Source: CAUZIZ01 sp965218775
GTDB taxonomy: Bacteria; Acidobacteriota; UBA6911; RPQK01; JAJDTT01
Direction: 5' to 3'
Length of the DNA: 64,000 nt
NCBI GenBank assembly: GCA_965218775.1
Contig: CBDCLS010000005.1
Span: 1,178,001 to 1,242,000, forward strand
The notes under the pieces are model-generated. The model did no database searches. It worked only from the letters and a program-made list of their open reading frames with translations, and was not told the origin of the DNA. Positions within the stretch are counted from its first letter, which is position 1; every line of letters starts with the position of its first letter. The translations under genes were made by a program, and so were the position numbers. This document shows positions 8,510 to 17,252 of this stretch, one piece after another.

Positions 8510-9818
8510 AGATCGTCTATAAGTTACATGGGTATAGTAGGTTGCGACGAGGAAGGGGTGTGACGCATTTGAATTTTCGTGGCTTCTCCTTGGCCCCGTA
8601 CCCAGACGGTCAGAGGCGTAGTCCAGTCTCTGGCCATGAACCCAAGACGAACGATTTTTGCCCAGCTGATGGAGGGGATTCACCGGGAACAGTTCCAGCG
8701 CTGTGTCGAGCGTTACGGAGGAGACCGCCGGGTGCGCCGCTTCTCGTGCCGGAACCAGTTTCTGGCCATGGCCTTCGCGCAGTTGACGTACCGGGAGAGC
8801 TTGCGGGACATCGAGGCCTGCCTGCGCTCCCGAAGCGAGCTGCTCTATTCGCTGGGATTTCGCGGGGAGGTGGCCCGCAGCACCCTGGCCGAAGCCAACG
8901 AAACACGGGACTGGCGTATCTACGCCGACTTGGCGCAGAAGCTCATTGTCAAAGCCAGACGCCTGTATGCCAACGAGCAACTCGGTCTGGAGCTGGGGGA
9001 GACAGTCTATGCCTTCGACTCGACCACCATCGACCTGTGCTTGAGCTTGTTTCCCTGGGCCCACTTTCGCAAGCGCAAGGGCGCCATCAAACTGCACACC
9101 CTGCTGGACTTGCGGGGTCCGATCCCCACCGTCATCGAGATCACCCAGGGAAAGTGCCACGACGTCAACCTGTTGGATTCCCTCGTCATCGAGCCCGGTG
9201 CCTTTTACGTCATGGACCGGGGTTATCTCGACTTTGCTCGTCTGCATGTCGTTCATCAAGCTTGCGCCTACTTTGTGATTCGGGCCAAGAAGAATCTCCG
9301 CTTTACTCGCTACACCTCTCGAGCACGGACCGATCAGCCCGGAGTTCGCAGCGATCACACCGGGCGCTTGGCCTTGCCAAAATCTCGGCAAGACTATCCA
9401 GAGCACTTGCGAAGAGTTCGCTTCTTCGACGCTCCCACCAACAAATCTCTCGTCTTCCTGACGAACAATTTCACCCTTCCGGCCCTCAGCGTCGCCTCCC
9501 TCTACAAACTCCGCTGGCAGGTGGAGCTGTTCTTCAAGTGGATCAAGCAGCACCTGCGAATCAAGACCTTCTACGGCACCTCCGACAATGCCGTTCGCAC
9601 CCAGATCTGGATTGCTGTCTGCGTTTACCTCCTCATCGCAATCCTGAAAAAGGAACTCAAGCTTCCCCAAAGTCTACACAGTATTCTGCAGGTTTTGAGC
9701 GTGACCGCATTCGAGAAAGTTCCCATTTATCAACTACTTATGAGACCTAGCTTGCAGGAAGCCCACAGTCCTAGCTCTAACCAGTTGACTCTATGGGACT
9801 TATAACCGGACACTAGTG
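8485..9818 (+). mobile_element. IS4-family insertion sequence, complete
   Basis: The element is 1,334 bp. Its left end (CACTGCTGTCCGGTT, from 8485) and right end (CACTAGTGTCCGGTT read inward from 9818) form imperfect inverted repeats. It is flanked by a 9-bp direct repeat, agaaggcat, at 8476-8484 and 9819-9827, the expected target-site duplication. It carries one intact transposase gene. Joining the flanks after removing one repeat rebuilds an overlapping hydrolase-folB junction, which shows that the insertion is relatively recent. Confidence 0.92.
8636..9805 (+). CDS. IS4-family transposase (DDE)
   Basis: The protein of about 389 residues starts at the ATG giving MNPRRTIFAQLMEGIHREQF; an upstream ATG at 8579 would add a non-conserved leader. 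The N-terminal part matches the DUF4372 domain found in this IS4 subgroup. DDE residues are visible: Asp in YAFDSTTIDL, Asp in YVMDRGYLDF, and the IS4 YREK signature in YKLRWQVELFFKWIK. The frame is intact, so the enzyme may be active. Confidence 0.93.
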   Translation: MNPRRTIFAQLMEGIHREQFQRCVERYGGDRRVRRFSCRNQFLAMAFAQLTYRESLRDIEACLRSRSELLYSLGFRGEVARSTLAEANETRDWRIYADLAQKLIVKARRLYANEQLGLELGETVYAFDSTTIDLCLSLFPWAHFRKRKGAIKLHTLLDLRGPIPTVIEITQGKCHDVNLLDSLVIEPGAFYVMDRGYLDFARLHVVHQACAYFVIRAKKNLRFTRYTSRARTDQPGVRSDHTGRLALPKSRQDYPEHLRRVRFFDAPTNKSLVFLTNNFTLPALSVASLYKLRWQVELFFKWIKQHLRIKTFYGTSDNAVRTQIWIAVCVYLLIAILKKELKLPQSLHSILQVLSVTAFEKVPIYQLLMRPSLQEAHSPSSNQLTLWDL

Positions 9819-9832
9819 AGAAGGCATCAAGA

Positions 9833-10195
9833 ATGGATAAGATCCACCTACGTGAGATTTCGTGTCAGGCGTCCATCGGCGTCACCCAGGAAGAGCGGGC
9901 AGTTGCGCAGAGGATTTTGCTGGACTTGATTCTCCACCTGGACCTGGAAGCGGCCGCACAAACCGACGACCTGAAGCAAACCGTGGACTATCGTCAGCTG
10001 GTCGAGGAGGTTCGCGAGACCGTTGCCCAGAGCAGTTATTCGCTTCTCGAGGCGCTGGCCGGGGCGGTCTGCAACACAGTGCTCCGAGACGATAGGATTT
10101 CGGTCGTCGAGGTGAAAGCCTACAAGTTTCCTGAGGTCCTGAGGGGAACCATCAAGGACGTGGCCGTCGAAATGACCCGGTGGGCAGGAACCTGA
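9833..10195 (+). CDS. folB: Dihydroneopterin aldolase
   Basis: At 120 residues this is normal FolB length. The family features are the N-terminal IHLREISCQASIGVTQEERA, the YRQLVEEV segment and SYSLLEALAGAVC. It cleaves 7,8-dihydroneopterin to 6-hydroxymethyl-dihydropterin in folate synthesis. The ATG lies 5 bases beyond the IS4 target duplication. Before the insertion the upstream hydrolase stop overlapped this start (ATGGATAA), so folB may have been translationally coupled and now depends on the IS end or a local signal for expression. Its TGA stop overlaps the first bases of repeat R1b. Confidence 0.93.
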   Translation: MDKIHLREISCQASIGVTQEERAVAQRILLDLILHLDLEAAAQTDDLKQTVDYRQLVEEVRETVAQSSYSLLEALAGAVCNTVLRDDRISVVEVKAYKFPEVLRGTIKDVAVEMTRWAGT

Positions 10196-10292
10196 AACTT
10201 CCTTTGCAGAAGTAGCTTTGGCCTCCAGGCCGAAGTCTTATTCTTCTGAGCCTTTGGCTCGACTCACGGCGGCCTGGAGGCCACCGCTACGT
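10194..10292. repeat. Palindromic repeat family R1, copy b
   Basis: Nearly identical to the copy at 4817-4927, with the same GAAACTTC start and the same GGCCTCCAGGCC / GGCCTGGAGGCC arms. The folB stop codon TGA is shared with the repeat's first bases. Confidence 0.85.
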
Positions 10293-10326
10293 CCCGCGAC
10301 TGAAGCCGAGAGCAAGGAGCAAGGTT

Positions 10327-10977
10327 ATGCACACTCTCTTTCTTCTTTTGACTCTTCTCTTGTTAAATCTATTCTGTGTCAGCAGTTTCGTCCTTAGCCA
10401 AACGGTCACTCCTGAATCCAAAGGAGATCTCGCTCTTTTCGACGGGCACAGTTTCGAAGGCTGGGAGGGAAATCTGCAGTTTTTCAGGACTGAGGCGGGC
10501 GCAATCGTTGGCGGCTCACTCTCGCGGAAAATCCCCCGTAATGAATTCCTCTGTACCCAAAGAGAATTCGGGGATTTCGAGCTGAAGCTGAAGGTCAAAC
10601 TGGAGGCAGGCAAGGGCAACGCCGGCATCCAGATTCGCAGCCGCCGTATTCCCGACCATCATGAGGTGATTGGCTACCAAGCGGACATGGGACAGGTCTA
10701 CTGGGGAGCCCTCTACGACGAGTCCCGACGCCAAGAAATCCTCGCTCAACCTGGTCCGGAGAAACTGAAGCGGATTCTGAAACCGGACGACTGGAACGAC
10801 TACCGCATCCTAGCACAGGGACGCCGAATTCAGCTCTGGCTTAACGCTCATGAGACCGTCGACTATACGGAGCCGAAACCTGGAATCGAGCAGAAAGGCG
10901 TGATCTGCCTGCAGATCCACAGCGGCCCACCCAGTGAAGCCTGGTACCGCGATATCGTCCTCACTGAATTACCCTGA
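10327..10977 (+). CDS. Exported DUF1080 (3-keto-disaccharide hydrolase-like) protein
   Basis: The 216-residue protein has an N-terminal Sec signal peptide (hydrophobic LFLLLTLLLLNLFCVSSFVL, cleavage probably after SLA-type residues near 27). A DUF1080 domain follows, with the typical opening LFDGHSFEGWEG, the FELKLKVKLEAGKGNAGIQ segment and the C-terminal GVICLQIHSGPPSEAWYRDI. The domain is a concanavalin-like jelly roll; some members hydrolyse 3-keto-glycosides. It is followed 25 bp later by a RidA-like gene on the same strand. Confidence 0.88.
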   Translation: MHTLFLLLTLLLLNLFCVSSFVLSQTVTPESKGDLALFDGHSFEGWEGNLQFFRTEAGAIVGGSLSRKIPRNEFLCTQREFGDFELKLKVKLEAGKGNAGIQIRSRRIPDHHEVIGYQADMGQVYWGALYDESRRQEILAQPGPEKLKRILKPDDWNDYRILAQGRRIQLWLNAHETVDYTEPKPGIEQKGVICLQIHSGPPSEAWYRDIVLTELP

Positions 10978-11002
10978 TCAAATCCAAATGGAGGGATGAA
11001 AG

Positions 11003-11461
11003 ATGAAGCTTGACCGCGTTGCGACTGTCGGACTATTGACCTGCGGTGTGGTTCTGGGATGGGCAGCGACCCCGGGAAAGGACTCGAAGCAGTTTCTAAA
11101 CCCGGGTGGAGAGAAGCCCCCAGGCTATACCGAAGTGGTCTCCTCACCTCCGGGCCGGATGATCTTCATATCCGGCCAGGGCGGGACTGACTCAGAAGGG
11201 GAACTGCCCTCAGACTTCGGCTCACAGGCCAGAAACACCTTCCTCAACATCCGGCGTTCCCTGGAGCTTGCAGGCGCAAGATTCCAGGATATCGTCAAGA
11301 TAAACTACTACGTGACCGACATGGCACAGACCTCCGAGCTGCGGAAAGTCCGGGCTCAATTCCTGAATATGGAAGCTCCTCCGGCATCGACACTGGTACA
11401 GGTGAAATTGGGAGGCAAATGGCTGCTGGAGGTCGAGGCCATCGCAGTCGTTCCGGATTGA
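11003..11461 (+). CDS. Exported RidA/YjgF/UK114-like protein
   Basis: The 152-residue protein has a RidA fold: ISGQGGTDSEG, a long helix with NIRRSLELAGARFQDIVKIN, and the C-terminal LEVEAIAVVPD. Unlike cytosolic RidA (about 130 residues) it has an N-terminal hydrophobic segment (VATVGLLTCGVVLGWAA) that looks like a signal peptide. The arginine that binds the substrate carboxylate in true RidA imine deaminases (in VARLP-type motifs) is replaced in VQVKLGGKW, so enamine deamination is doubtful. A strong ribosome-binding site (ggaggg) precedes the ATG. It is probably co-transcribed with the DUF1080 gene. Confidence 0.85.
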   Translation: MKLDRVATVGLLTCGVVLGWAATPGKDSKQFLNPGGEKPPGYTEVVSSPPGRMIFISGQGGTDSEGELPSDFGSQARNTFLNIRRSLELAGARFQDIVKINYYVTDMAQTSELRKVRAQFLNMEAPPASTLVQVKLGGKWLLEVEAIAVVPD

Positions 11462-11468
11462 GTTGGCC

Positions 11469-12875
11469 CTAATACTCCCGTGCCGTAGTGATACCCGGTT
11501 GGGGGAAGGGATATTTCCCGTCGGGTCCAAGCTGCAGCGGCGCCTTCGAGTTCAGCGTGAGCTGGTCGACCTGCTGAGCGAACTCGTGGTCGTGGTTGAG
11601 GATGTCATCCCAGGTGACGATCTGGCCGGTGTGAGCCGCCATCCGGCCCATGGATGTCACCAGGCTGGCCTCGGCTCCGCGCTTCACTTCGTTGAAGGGC
11701 TGGTCCTGACGAATGGCCTCGACTAGATCATCCCACTCCAACTGGTAGGGATTTGGCTCCGGCTGGGGGAAAGACCAGACGGGGTCTTCATCCGTTTGCT
11801 TCTGGCCCTTGTAGATACGGCACAACGCGGGGACATGGCCGCTTGTGGATATCACGGCCGAGCCTTCGCTTCCGTGGGCGTAGCTGGCAAATTCGTTCCA
11901 GCATCTGGGTATCGTCCGGCCTTCTAGAAACAACTTGGCCCCATCGGCGAAAGTGTATTCCACCGAGTAGCTGTCGAAGTTTTGATCAATCGAGTCCCCG
12001 CGGTAGTGACGACCACCGCTGGCCTTGGCCCGTACCGGCCAGGAATCCTTCATCCAGCAAGACTCGTCGATGTTGTGGATGAGGAAATCGCTGAAAGATC
12101 CTCCGCTGGCCCAGAGGAAAGAATGGAATCTCTTGATCTGGTAGAGCAGTTCGCTGATCCCGTCTGGCTTCGGACCCGAAAACGCGGACCCGGTTGGCCC
12201 GGCCACCCGATAGGCCCGCAGCGCAATCACGTCACCGATTTCACCTCCCCTGATTCGATTGTAGAGCTCCCCGCGGGCTCTACAATGGCGACACATCAGT
12301 CCTACGCCCACTTTGAGATTCTTGGCTACTGATTTCTGGGCGAGCGCCAACATCTTTCGAGTCGAGGGACCGTCGACCGTGACCGGCTTCTCCATGAAGA
12401 CGTTGATGCCCTTCTCGATGGCATAACCGAAATGCACCCAGCGAAATGCTGGAGGTGTCGTGAGGATCGCGATGTCTCCGGGCTTGAGGAGATCCATGGC
12501 CTTCCTATAGCCATCGAATCCCAGGAACTGTCGGTCCTGGGGGACATCGACCAGATCCGCAAACTTCTTCCCTTTGTGGGCCTTCGACTCCCTTCCGATC
12601 CTTTCTTCCATTGTCTTGTAGCTACTCGTCAGCCGCTCAGAGAAGACGTCAGCCATAGCCACCAGCTTGATCGGACCGTTGTTGACCGAGAGGGCATTCA
12701 GGGCAGCTCCGGTCCCCCGGCCACCGGCGCCCACAAGAGCCAGCCGGATGGTATTGTCCTCGCCGGCATGGACGTGGGGTATGGCGGCTCCAGCAAGAGC
12801 AGAGGTGGCAGCAAGACTACTGGTCCTCTTCAAAAACTCACGTCTCGATGTACTCTGCTTCGGTGTCTGGTTCAT
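11469..12875 (-). CDS. Tat-exported Gfo/Idh/MocA-family oxidoreductase
   Basis: The 468-residue protein begins with a twin-arginine signal (STSRREFLKRTSS, then an Ala-rich hydrophobic stretch ending IPHVHA). The Rossmann motif is LALVGAGGRGTGA and the conserved lysine motif is FMEKPVTVDG; a C-terminal Gfo/Idh alpha/beta domain follows. Such exported members probably act on sugars or sugar acids in the periplasm with a tightly bound NAD(P). Its ATG overlaps the ilvD TGA stop (ATGA), so the two are translationally coupled despite unrelated known roles. Confidence 0.9.
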   Translation of the reverse strand: MNQTPKQSTSRREFLKRTSSLAATSALAGAAIPHVHAGEDNTIRLALVGAGGRGTGAALNALSVNNGPIKLVAMADVFSERLTSSYKTMEERIGRESKAHKGKKFADLVDVPQDRQFLGFDGYRKAMDLLKPGDIAILTTPPAFRWVHFGYAIEKGINVFMEKPVTVDGPSTRKMLALAQKSVAKNLKVGVGLMCRHCRARGELYNRIRGGEIGDVIALRAYRVAGPTGSAFSGPKPDGISELLYQIKRFHSFLWASGGSFSDFLIHNIDESCWMKDSWPVRAKASGGRHYRGDSIDQNFDSYSVEYTFADGAKLFLEGRTIPRCWNEFASYAHGSEGSAVISTSGHVPALCRIYKGQKQTDEDPVWSFPQPEPNPYQLEWDDLVEAIRQDQPFNEVKRGAEASLVTSMGRMAAHTGQIVTWDDILNHDHEFAQQVDQLTLNSKAPLQLGPDGKYPFPQPGITTAREY

Positions 12876-14260
12876 GACAGTCCTCCTCCGTTGCGGACCT
12901 GGTTGAGGTCGCGAACAGCTCCTCGTGCCGCACTGGTGGGGAGGGCAGCATAGGCCTGAAGGGCCGCTGAGGTGTGGCGCTGGCGTGTACGAGGGCGAAA
13001 GGCATTCGCCCCTTGTGCTTCCATCTTGTTTCGTCGCTGGGCCAGTTCCTCTTCACCGAGGAGCACATTGATCGAACGATTCGGGATATCTATGCGAATA
13101 ACATCCCCTTCTTCGAGCAGGGCAATGGCTCCCCCTTCGGCTGCCTCGGGAGAGACATGTCCAATCGACAGGCCACTGGTCCCGCCGCTAAAGCGCCCAT
13201 CGGTCAGTAGCGCGCACTTGGCGCCCAAGTGCTTCGACTTCACGTAGGAGGTGGGGTACAACATCTCCTGCATGCCCGGGCCTCCCTTGGGTCCCTCATA
13301 GCGAATCACGACCACATCTCCTGGATTCAGTTGGTTGTCGAGGATGCTGTGACAGGCTTCCTCCTGGGACTCGAAGATCCGAGCCGGACCTTCCATGACC
13401 CAGATAGACTCGTCGACACCCGCCGTCTTGACGATACACCCCTCCTCGGCGAGATTTCCGAACAGTACCGCCAGACCTCCCTCCTGGCTGTAGGCCGAAT
13501 CCACCGAGCGGATGCAGCCCTCGACGGAGTCAAGGTCGGCTGTGTTGACATACTTCTCCTGTGAAAAGGCCTCACGAGTCCTCGTTGCCAAAATGGTTCC
13601 GTTTCCCGGCAGCGCCAAACCAATCGCCTCGTTGAGACAGTTCATGCTGTTGGCCGTGAACATCCCGGAACAGGAGCCACAGGTGGGGCAGGCGGCCTCC
13701 TCCATCTTCTCCACTTCTTCGTCACTGATGCTCTCGTCACCTGCCGCGATCATGGAATCGACCAGATCGAGTTTGGCGGGACCCGTCGACAACAGGGCGG
13801 ACCCCGCTTCCATGGGACCACCGGAAACAAAGATCGTGGGGACGTTCAAACGCATGGTAGCCAGGAGCATCCCCGGCGTAATCTTGTCGCAGTTGGAGAT
13901 ACAGATCATGGCGTCGGCCTTGTGCGCCTGAACCATGTACTCCACGCTGTCGGCGATCAGCTCTCGGCTGGGCAAGGAGTAGAGCATTCCGTCGTGGCCC
14001 ATGGCGATTCCGTCGTCCACGGCGATGGTGTTGAACTCGACTCCAAAGCCACCACTGGCGTCAATGACCTGCTTGACTCTCTGGCCAACCTGGTGAAGGT
14101 GGACATGTCCCGGGACGAACTGGGTGAAGGAATTGGCAATCGCGATAATGGGTTTCTGAAAATCCTCCGTCTTCATTCCGGTGGCCCGCCAAAGGGCTCG
14201 GGCTCCGGCCATACGGCGCCCCTGAGTCGTGATACTGCTGCGGAATCCTCTGTCTTGCAT
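12872..14260 (-). CDS. ilvD: Dihydroxy-acid dehydratase with large internal in-frame deletion
   Basis: The 462 residues align end to end with IlvD, the Fe-S enzyme that dehydrates dihydroxy acids in branched-chain amino acid synthesis. The N-terminal half (SFTQFVPGHVHL, ISNCDKITPGM, ACPTCGSCSGMFTANSMNCL) and C-terminal part (GCIVKTAGVDESI, YEGPKGGPGMQEMLYPTS, GRFSGGTSGLSIGH) are intact. At residues about 225-230 (near nucleotide 13575) the sequence jumps from GNGTILATR directly to REAFSQ. Full-length enzymes have about 150 more residues there, including the conserved MGGSTNTVLHL region. The frame is kept, but the product is probably inactive or altered. An assembly error is possible. Confidence 0.85.
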   Translation of the reverse strand: MQDRGFRSSITTQGRRMAGARALWRATGMKTEDFQKPIIAIANSFTQFVPGHVHLHQVGQRVKQVIDASGGFGVEFNTIAVDDGIAMGHDGMLYSLPSRELIADSVEYMVQAHKADAMICISNCDKITPGMLLATMRLNVPTIFVSGGPMEAGSALLSTGPAKLDLVDSMIAAGDESISDEEVEKMEEAACPTCGSCSGMFTANSMNCLNEAIGLALPGNGTILATRTREAFSQEKYVNTADLDSVEGCIRSVDSAYSQEGGLAVLFGNLAEEGCIVKTAGVDESIWVMEGPARIFESQEEACHSILDNQLNPGDVVVIRYEGPKGGPGMQEMLYPTSYVKSKHLGAKCALLTDGRFSGGTSGLSIGHVSPEAAEGGAIALLEEGDVIRIDIPNRSINVLLGEEELAQRRNKMEAQGANAFRPRTRQRHTSAALQAYAALPTSAARGAVRDLNQVRNGGGLS

Positions 14261-14742
14261 TGGCGGTTTCTCCTCGTCCTGATCCCTGTTTACTCTATCA
14301 GCTGTCCCTGCTTTCCGGTACCGTCGGTGCCGAAGTCAGATGTGCAGTATGACTTATTGATCTCGCAGGGCGCGTGCATGCCTGCTGATCACCCCGATCA
14401 CTAGACCGCAACAATATAATTCTGCAGCACTTACGGCTGCATTGCCGGACTGGAATCAAAGCTGCATTGATTGAGGGCCCAAGTCTCCGACCTCGGGAGG
14501 ACACGGCTGGGATCTTTAATATAAATCGCTCCGCAAAACTGCGGGGTGCCACTGGTTCAGATTCCGGCTGGTCCTCCCGAAATAAGGTCCCAAGGTTCCA
14601 GGTCACCCATTCCCGGACAAGTTCCAAATTCCAAGCACCAGGCACTTCTGAACCTGGAGCCTACAACCTACAAACAGGGTCAAGTTCCAGATCGGGCCAT
14701 GAGCCCTGCAGACTCGGAAGCAGATGTCTTATGATATGTCCT
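14261..14742. other. Intergenic region between ilvD start and SRP RNA
   Basis: No convincing gene. It holds the ilvD upstream region on the minus strand. I looked for a T-box or attenuator and saw none. The right half contains short degenerate direct repeats of the form aagttcca / ccaagcacca around 14600-14690; similar words recur at 15040-15110. Confidence 0.5.
14730..14735 (+). promoter_or_regulatory. Possible -10 box of the SRP RNA promoter
   Basis: TATGAT lies 7 bases before the inferred 5' end of the SRP RNA. No good -35 box is visible at the usual spacing, so this rests on position and the -10 match only. Confidence 0.35.
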
Positions 14743-15034
14743 GCCGTGCTAGGTGGGGCGTTAGCGGTGCCCTGATTCCCTCGAGAAATCGAGGATGACC
14801 CGCAATCCGCTATAGCGGGACTGAATGCTCTGCTAAGGATGTCCTGTCTCGGGACAATCCGCTTTGCGGGGTAATGTCGAAGGGTTGGGTCCTCCACAAC
14901 GTGGATCCGCGAACCTGGTCAGGTCCGGAAGGAAGCAGCCATAAGCGGGATCCCATGTGTGTAGGAGGGGCGCTCGACCTGAGTTACCTCTAGGAGCGGA
15001 CCTTGTTACGGGTATTCGAAGCAGAGTGCACGGC
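14743..15034 (+). ncRNA. ffs: Signal recognition particle RNA, large bacterial type
   Basis: The 5' end GCCGTGCTAGGTGGGG and 3' end GTGCACGGC pair, as in Bacillus-type SRP RNA with an Alu domain. The 5' Alu motif GCGGTGCCCTG and the helix around CCCGCAATCCGCTATAGCGGG are present. The universal S-domain loop GGTCAGGTCCGGAAGGAAG (14918-14936) is intact and closed by complementary arms (ggtcctcc / ggagggg). Length is about 292 nt. An additional 6-bp hairpin with a GAAA loop (14779-14794) is inserted in the Alu domain. The RNA binds Ffh for co-translational membrane targeting. Confidence 0.93.
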
Positions 15035-15165
15035 AAGGCGAAGACGCAAGGTCCCAAGTCCCAAGGCACCAATTCCCAGACAAGTCCCGAGACCCAAGTC
15101 CCAAGGAGAGTCCTTCTGTAGGTCCAAGCTTCACGGCCGATAGCTAGGGACTTGCGATTTGGGTC

Positions 15166-15348
15166 TTAACCCGCATTTCTCATCGCCGGTCTACTACGTC
15201 GCCGCAATCATCCGCCCTGGCTATGTTTCGCTCGGTCGGCCTCCTCGACGTACTGTACAAGTACGACTGCGGAGGCCTCGGTCGCAAGCCTTGCCAGGAC
15301 GGCCCTTGCGACGCCTCGCTACGACAGGCACTGAGAAATGCGGGCTAA
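15166..15348. repeat. 180-bp palindromic element family M1, copy a
   Basis: Begins TTAACCCGCATTTCTCATCG and ends with the complementary GAGAAATGCGGGCTAA. The interior includes CGTACTGTACAAGTACGACT and GCCTTGCCAGGACGG. Copies b-e are at 30785-30940, 43981-44162, 44237-44419 and 49524-49706. No coding capacity; it looks like a MITE or REP-like element. Confidence 0.9.
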
Positions 15349-15884
15349 GTGGGAATTGGGGCCTTGGAACCTTGCGGCTTCACACTGGGATGGAGGGGAC
15401 GATGGAGCGCTTTTTTTGTGAAAGGCAGAGCCCACACACTGGGTCTTATTTGGAAGGGAGTTATTTGGTGGGAGGCTCTACCTCTCCACTCCATCGCCCT
15501 CTCCACCCCTCCAACAGCTGGAGACCGATAAGTCAGTCTCCAACAGCGTTCTGACAAGATAAAGGAGTTTTGGTATAGCCAATTTTTTCACCAATCGCGA
15601 TTCCGCAGATCTCGATTGTGAAGTCGAAGCCGCAAGAGGACTTCTTTGCTCTCTTTTTCGTCATGAGTCACCTTTCTACACTCGGACAATCTCCGTAATC
15701 CCATACAGTTCAGCAATTTATGATAAGTCCCCCATTTTGGACCCAGAGCTGCTTATAGATTGATCCCCAAGCCTCCAACCACGGGACAGGCCGGGCGGGG
15801 GCTCCAATCGAAAAGGCTCTGTTTAGCAGAGTTGATCACGGAGTCCCTGCCCGTCCCTCCCGGCCCAGCTCAAACTTGAAAGGA
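15349..15884. other. Intergenic region without recognised gene
   Basis: About 530 bp between an M1 repeat and the histidine kinase stop. AT-richer patches and short pyrimidine runs are present. I find no frame with family features, no RNA motif and no clear terminator. Confidence 0.4.
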
Positions 15885-17252
15885 TCACGCCATCACTGGA
15901 AGCTTCACCCGGACCGTCGTCCCTTCCTCTTGGCGACTTTCCAAAGACAAGCTCCCTCCGATTTCCTCGATGCTCCGTTTGCTGACGGGCAAGCCCATTC
16001 GCATTCCCACCCGCTGCCCCTTGGGGGCAAGCTCAAACTTGAAGACTTCGGCCAAACGGTCGGGAGAGATCCCACTTCCGGTGTCGGTGATCTCGACCTC
16101 GATGCCCTCATCGCCTTCCGAGACGCTGACTCGGATAACGCCTGTGCCTTCGATCGCCTGAATCGAGTTTTGCAGCAGATTCAAGAAGACCCGATTCAGT
16201 CTGGCTGGATAACACAAGACGGGGTGAAGAGTAGCAGGATAGTTTCGCTTCACCTCGACCCGATCGCCCAGGGAGTACTCCAGCAGACGGAGCGCGATAT
16301 CCATGCTCTTACGGACGTCGTAAGGCTTTCGCTCCGCTTCGTCGAGACCCACAAATTGTCGCAGACTCTCGATGATGTTGGAGATTCGATCGCTGCTCGT
16401 TCTCAGCAACGTGAACACCTCCGCTGCTGGATGCGGCTTCGAAGAATCGGGATCCCTTGTCGACTCAGGAGAAGCCTCGCGGCTGAGCGTCCTGACTACG
16501 AGATCTACAGAGGAGCGAAGTGCTCCCAGGGGTGTATTGACCTCGTGCAGAAGCCCGGCCGTGACCCGGCTGAGTCGTGCCTGGTTCTCGGATTCGATCA
16601 GCTGGCCCTGCGTCTGCTTCAAGTTTTCCAAAGTCTCCGCCAGCTCTCGCGAGCGTCGGTCCAGCTTTTGCTCGGCGGCGACCGTTCCGGAGTGAGAATA
16701 GAAGGAGACAAACGCGATCACCAGCGGCAGCAGAACCAGAGTGACGATTCGGAACGACTGATGAATCTCCGAATCGAGGATCAACAGGGGTTCGATCCTG
16801 GACCCAAAAAAGGCTAGCGAGAGGAACACGGCTATCCCAAGAGCTGTAAGAACCAGAGCGGTCACACGATGCCGCGGGGGATACACCAGAGGTATCGCTC
16901 CAATAAGGGGCAATGTGAAGAAATAGCTCAGAGAATCCGTGCCGTAAAGCCCCACCCAACTGAAGGGAATGATACAGGCAAGAACAATGAAGGAGGTGGT
17001 CGCGAGCCAGTACCGTTTCCTCTGATTGAGCCAGAGTGCCACGGCGCAGGAGACCAATGTGACCAGATTGGGAGCCATTCCCAGGAATGAAGGACCTACC
17101 CGGTTGAGGTTCAGCACCAGATAAGTCAGACCGAGGAGAAAGGCTACTCCCAGTACCAAATTGACGAGGACGATGTACTTCGCCTCGATTGCTGGCGTCT
17201 CCTCGTCCACCCCGAGGAGCCTCAATTGTTGGCAGGCGTGTTTGAGATTCAT
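15885..17252 (-). CDS. Membrane sensor histidine kinase
   Basis: From the ATG at 17252 the protein has 455 residues; a longer frame to 17456 would add a hydrophilic leader that runs into the divergent sialidase promoter. The N-terminal half has about six hydrophobic helices. A coiled-coil region (LAETLENLKQTQGQLIESEN) follows. The phospho-acceptor H-box is GLLHEVNTPLGALRSS; an N-box-like region is NLLQNSIQAIEGTG, and the G1 box is DTGSGISPDRLAEVF. The G2 box is unusual (VGMRMGLPVS rather than GxGLGL). It probably autophosphorylates in response to a membrane signal. No response regulator is adjacent. Confidence 0.88.
   Translation of the reverse strand: MNLKHACQQLRLLGVDEETPAIEAKYIVLVNLVLGVAFLLGLTYLVLNLNRVGPSFLGMAPNLVTLVSCAVALWLNQRKRYWLATTSFIVLACIIPFSWVGLYGTDSLSYFFTLPLIGAIPLVYPPRHRVTALVLTALGIAVFLSLAFFGSRIEPLLILDSEIHQSFRIVTLVLLPLVIAFVSFYSHSGTVAAEQKLDRRSRELAETLENLKQTQGQLIESENQARLSRVTAGLLHEVNTPLGALRSSVDLVVRTLSREASPESTRDPDSSKPHPAAEVFTLLRTSSDRISNIIESLRQFVGLDEAERKPYDVRKSMDIALRLLEYSLGDRVEVKRNYPATLHPVLCYPARLNRVFLNLLQNSIQAIEGTGVIRVSVSEGDEGIEVEITDTGSGISPDRLAEVFKFELAPKGQRVGMRMGLPVSKRSIEEIGGSLSLESRQEEGTTVRVKLPVMA

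Noticed and set aside
8102..9670. 522-codon minus-strand frame across the IS4 element
   Set aside because: It is antisense to the intact transposase, crosses the IS left end into the hydrolase gene and has no family features.
15159..15554. Plus-strand frames through M1 copies (also at 43924-44294 and 49496-49744)
   Set aside because: Translation of the repeat element; same peptide in different contexts.
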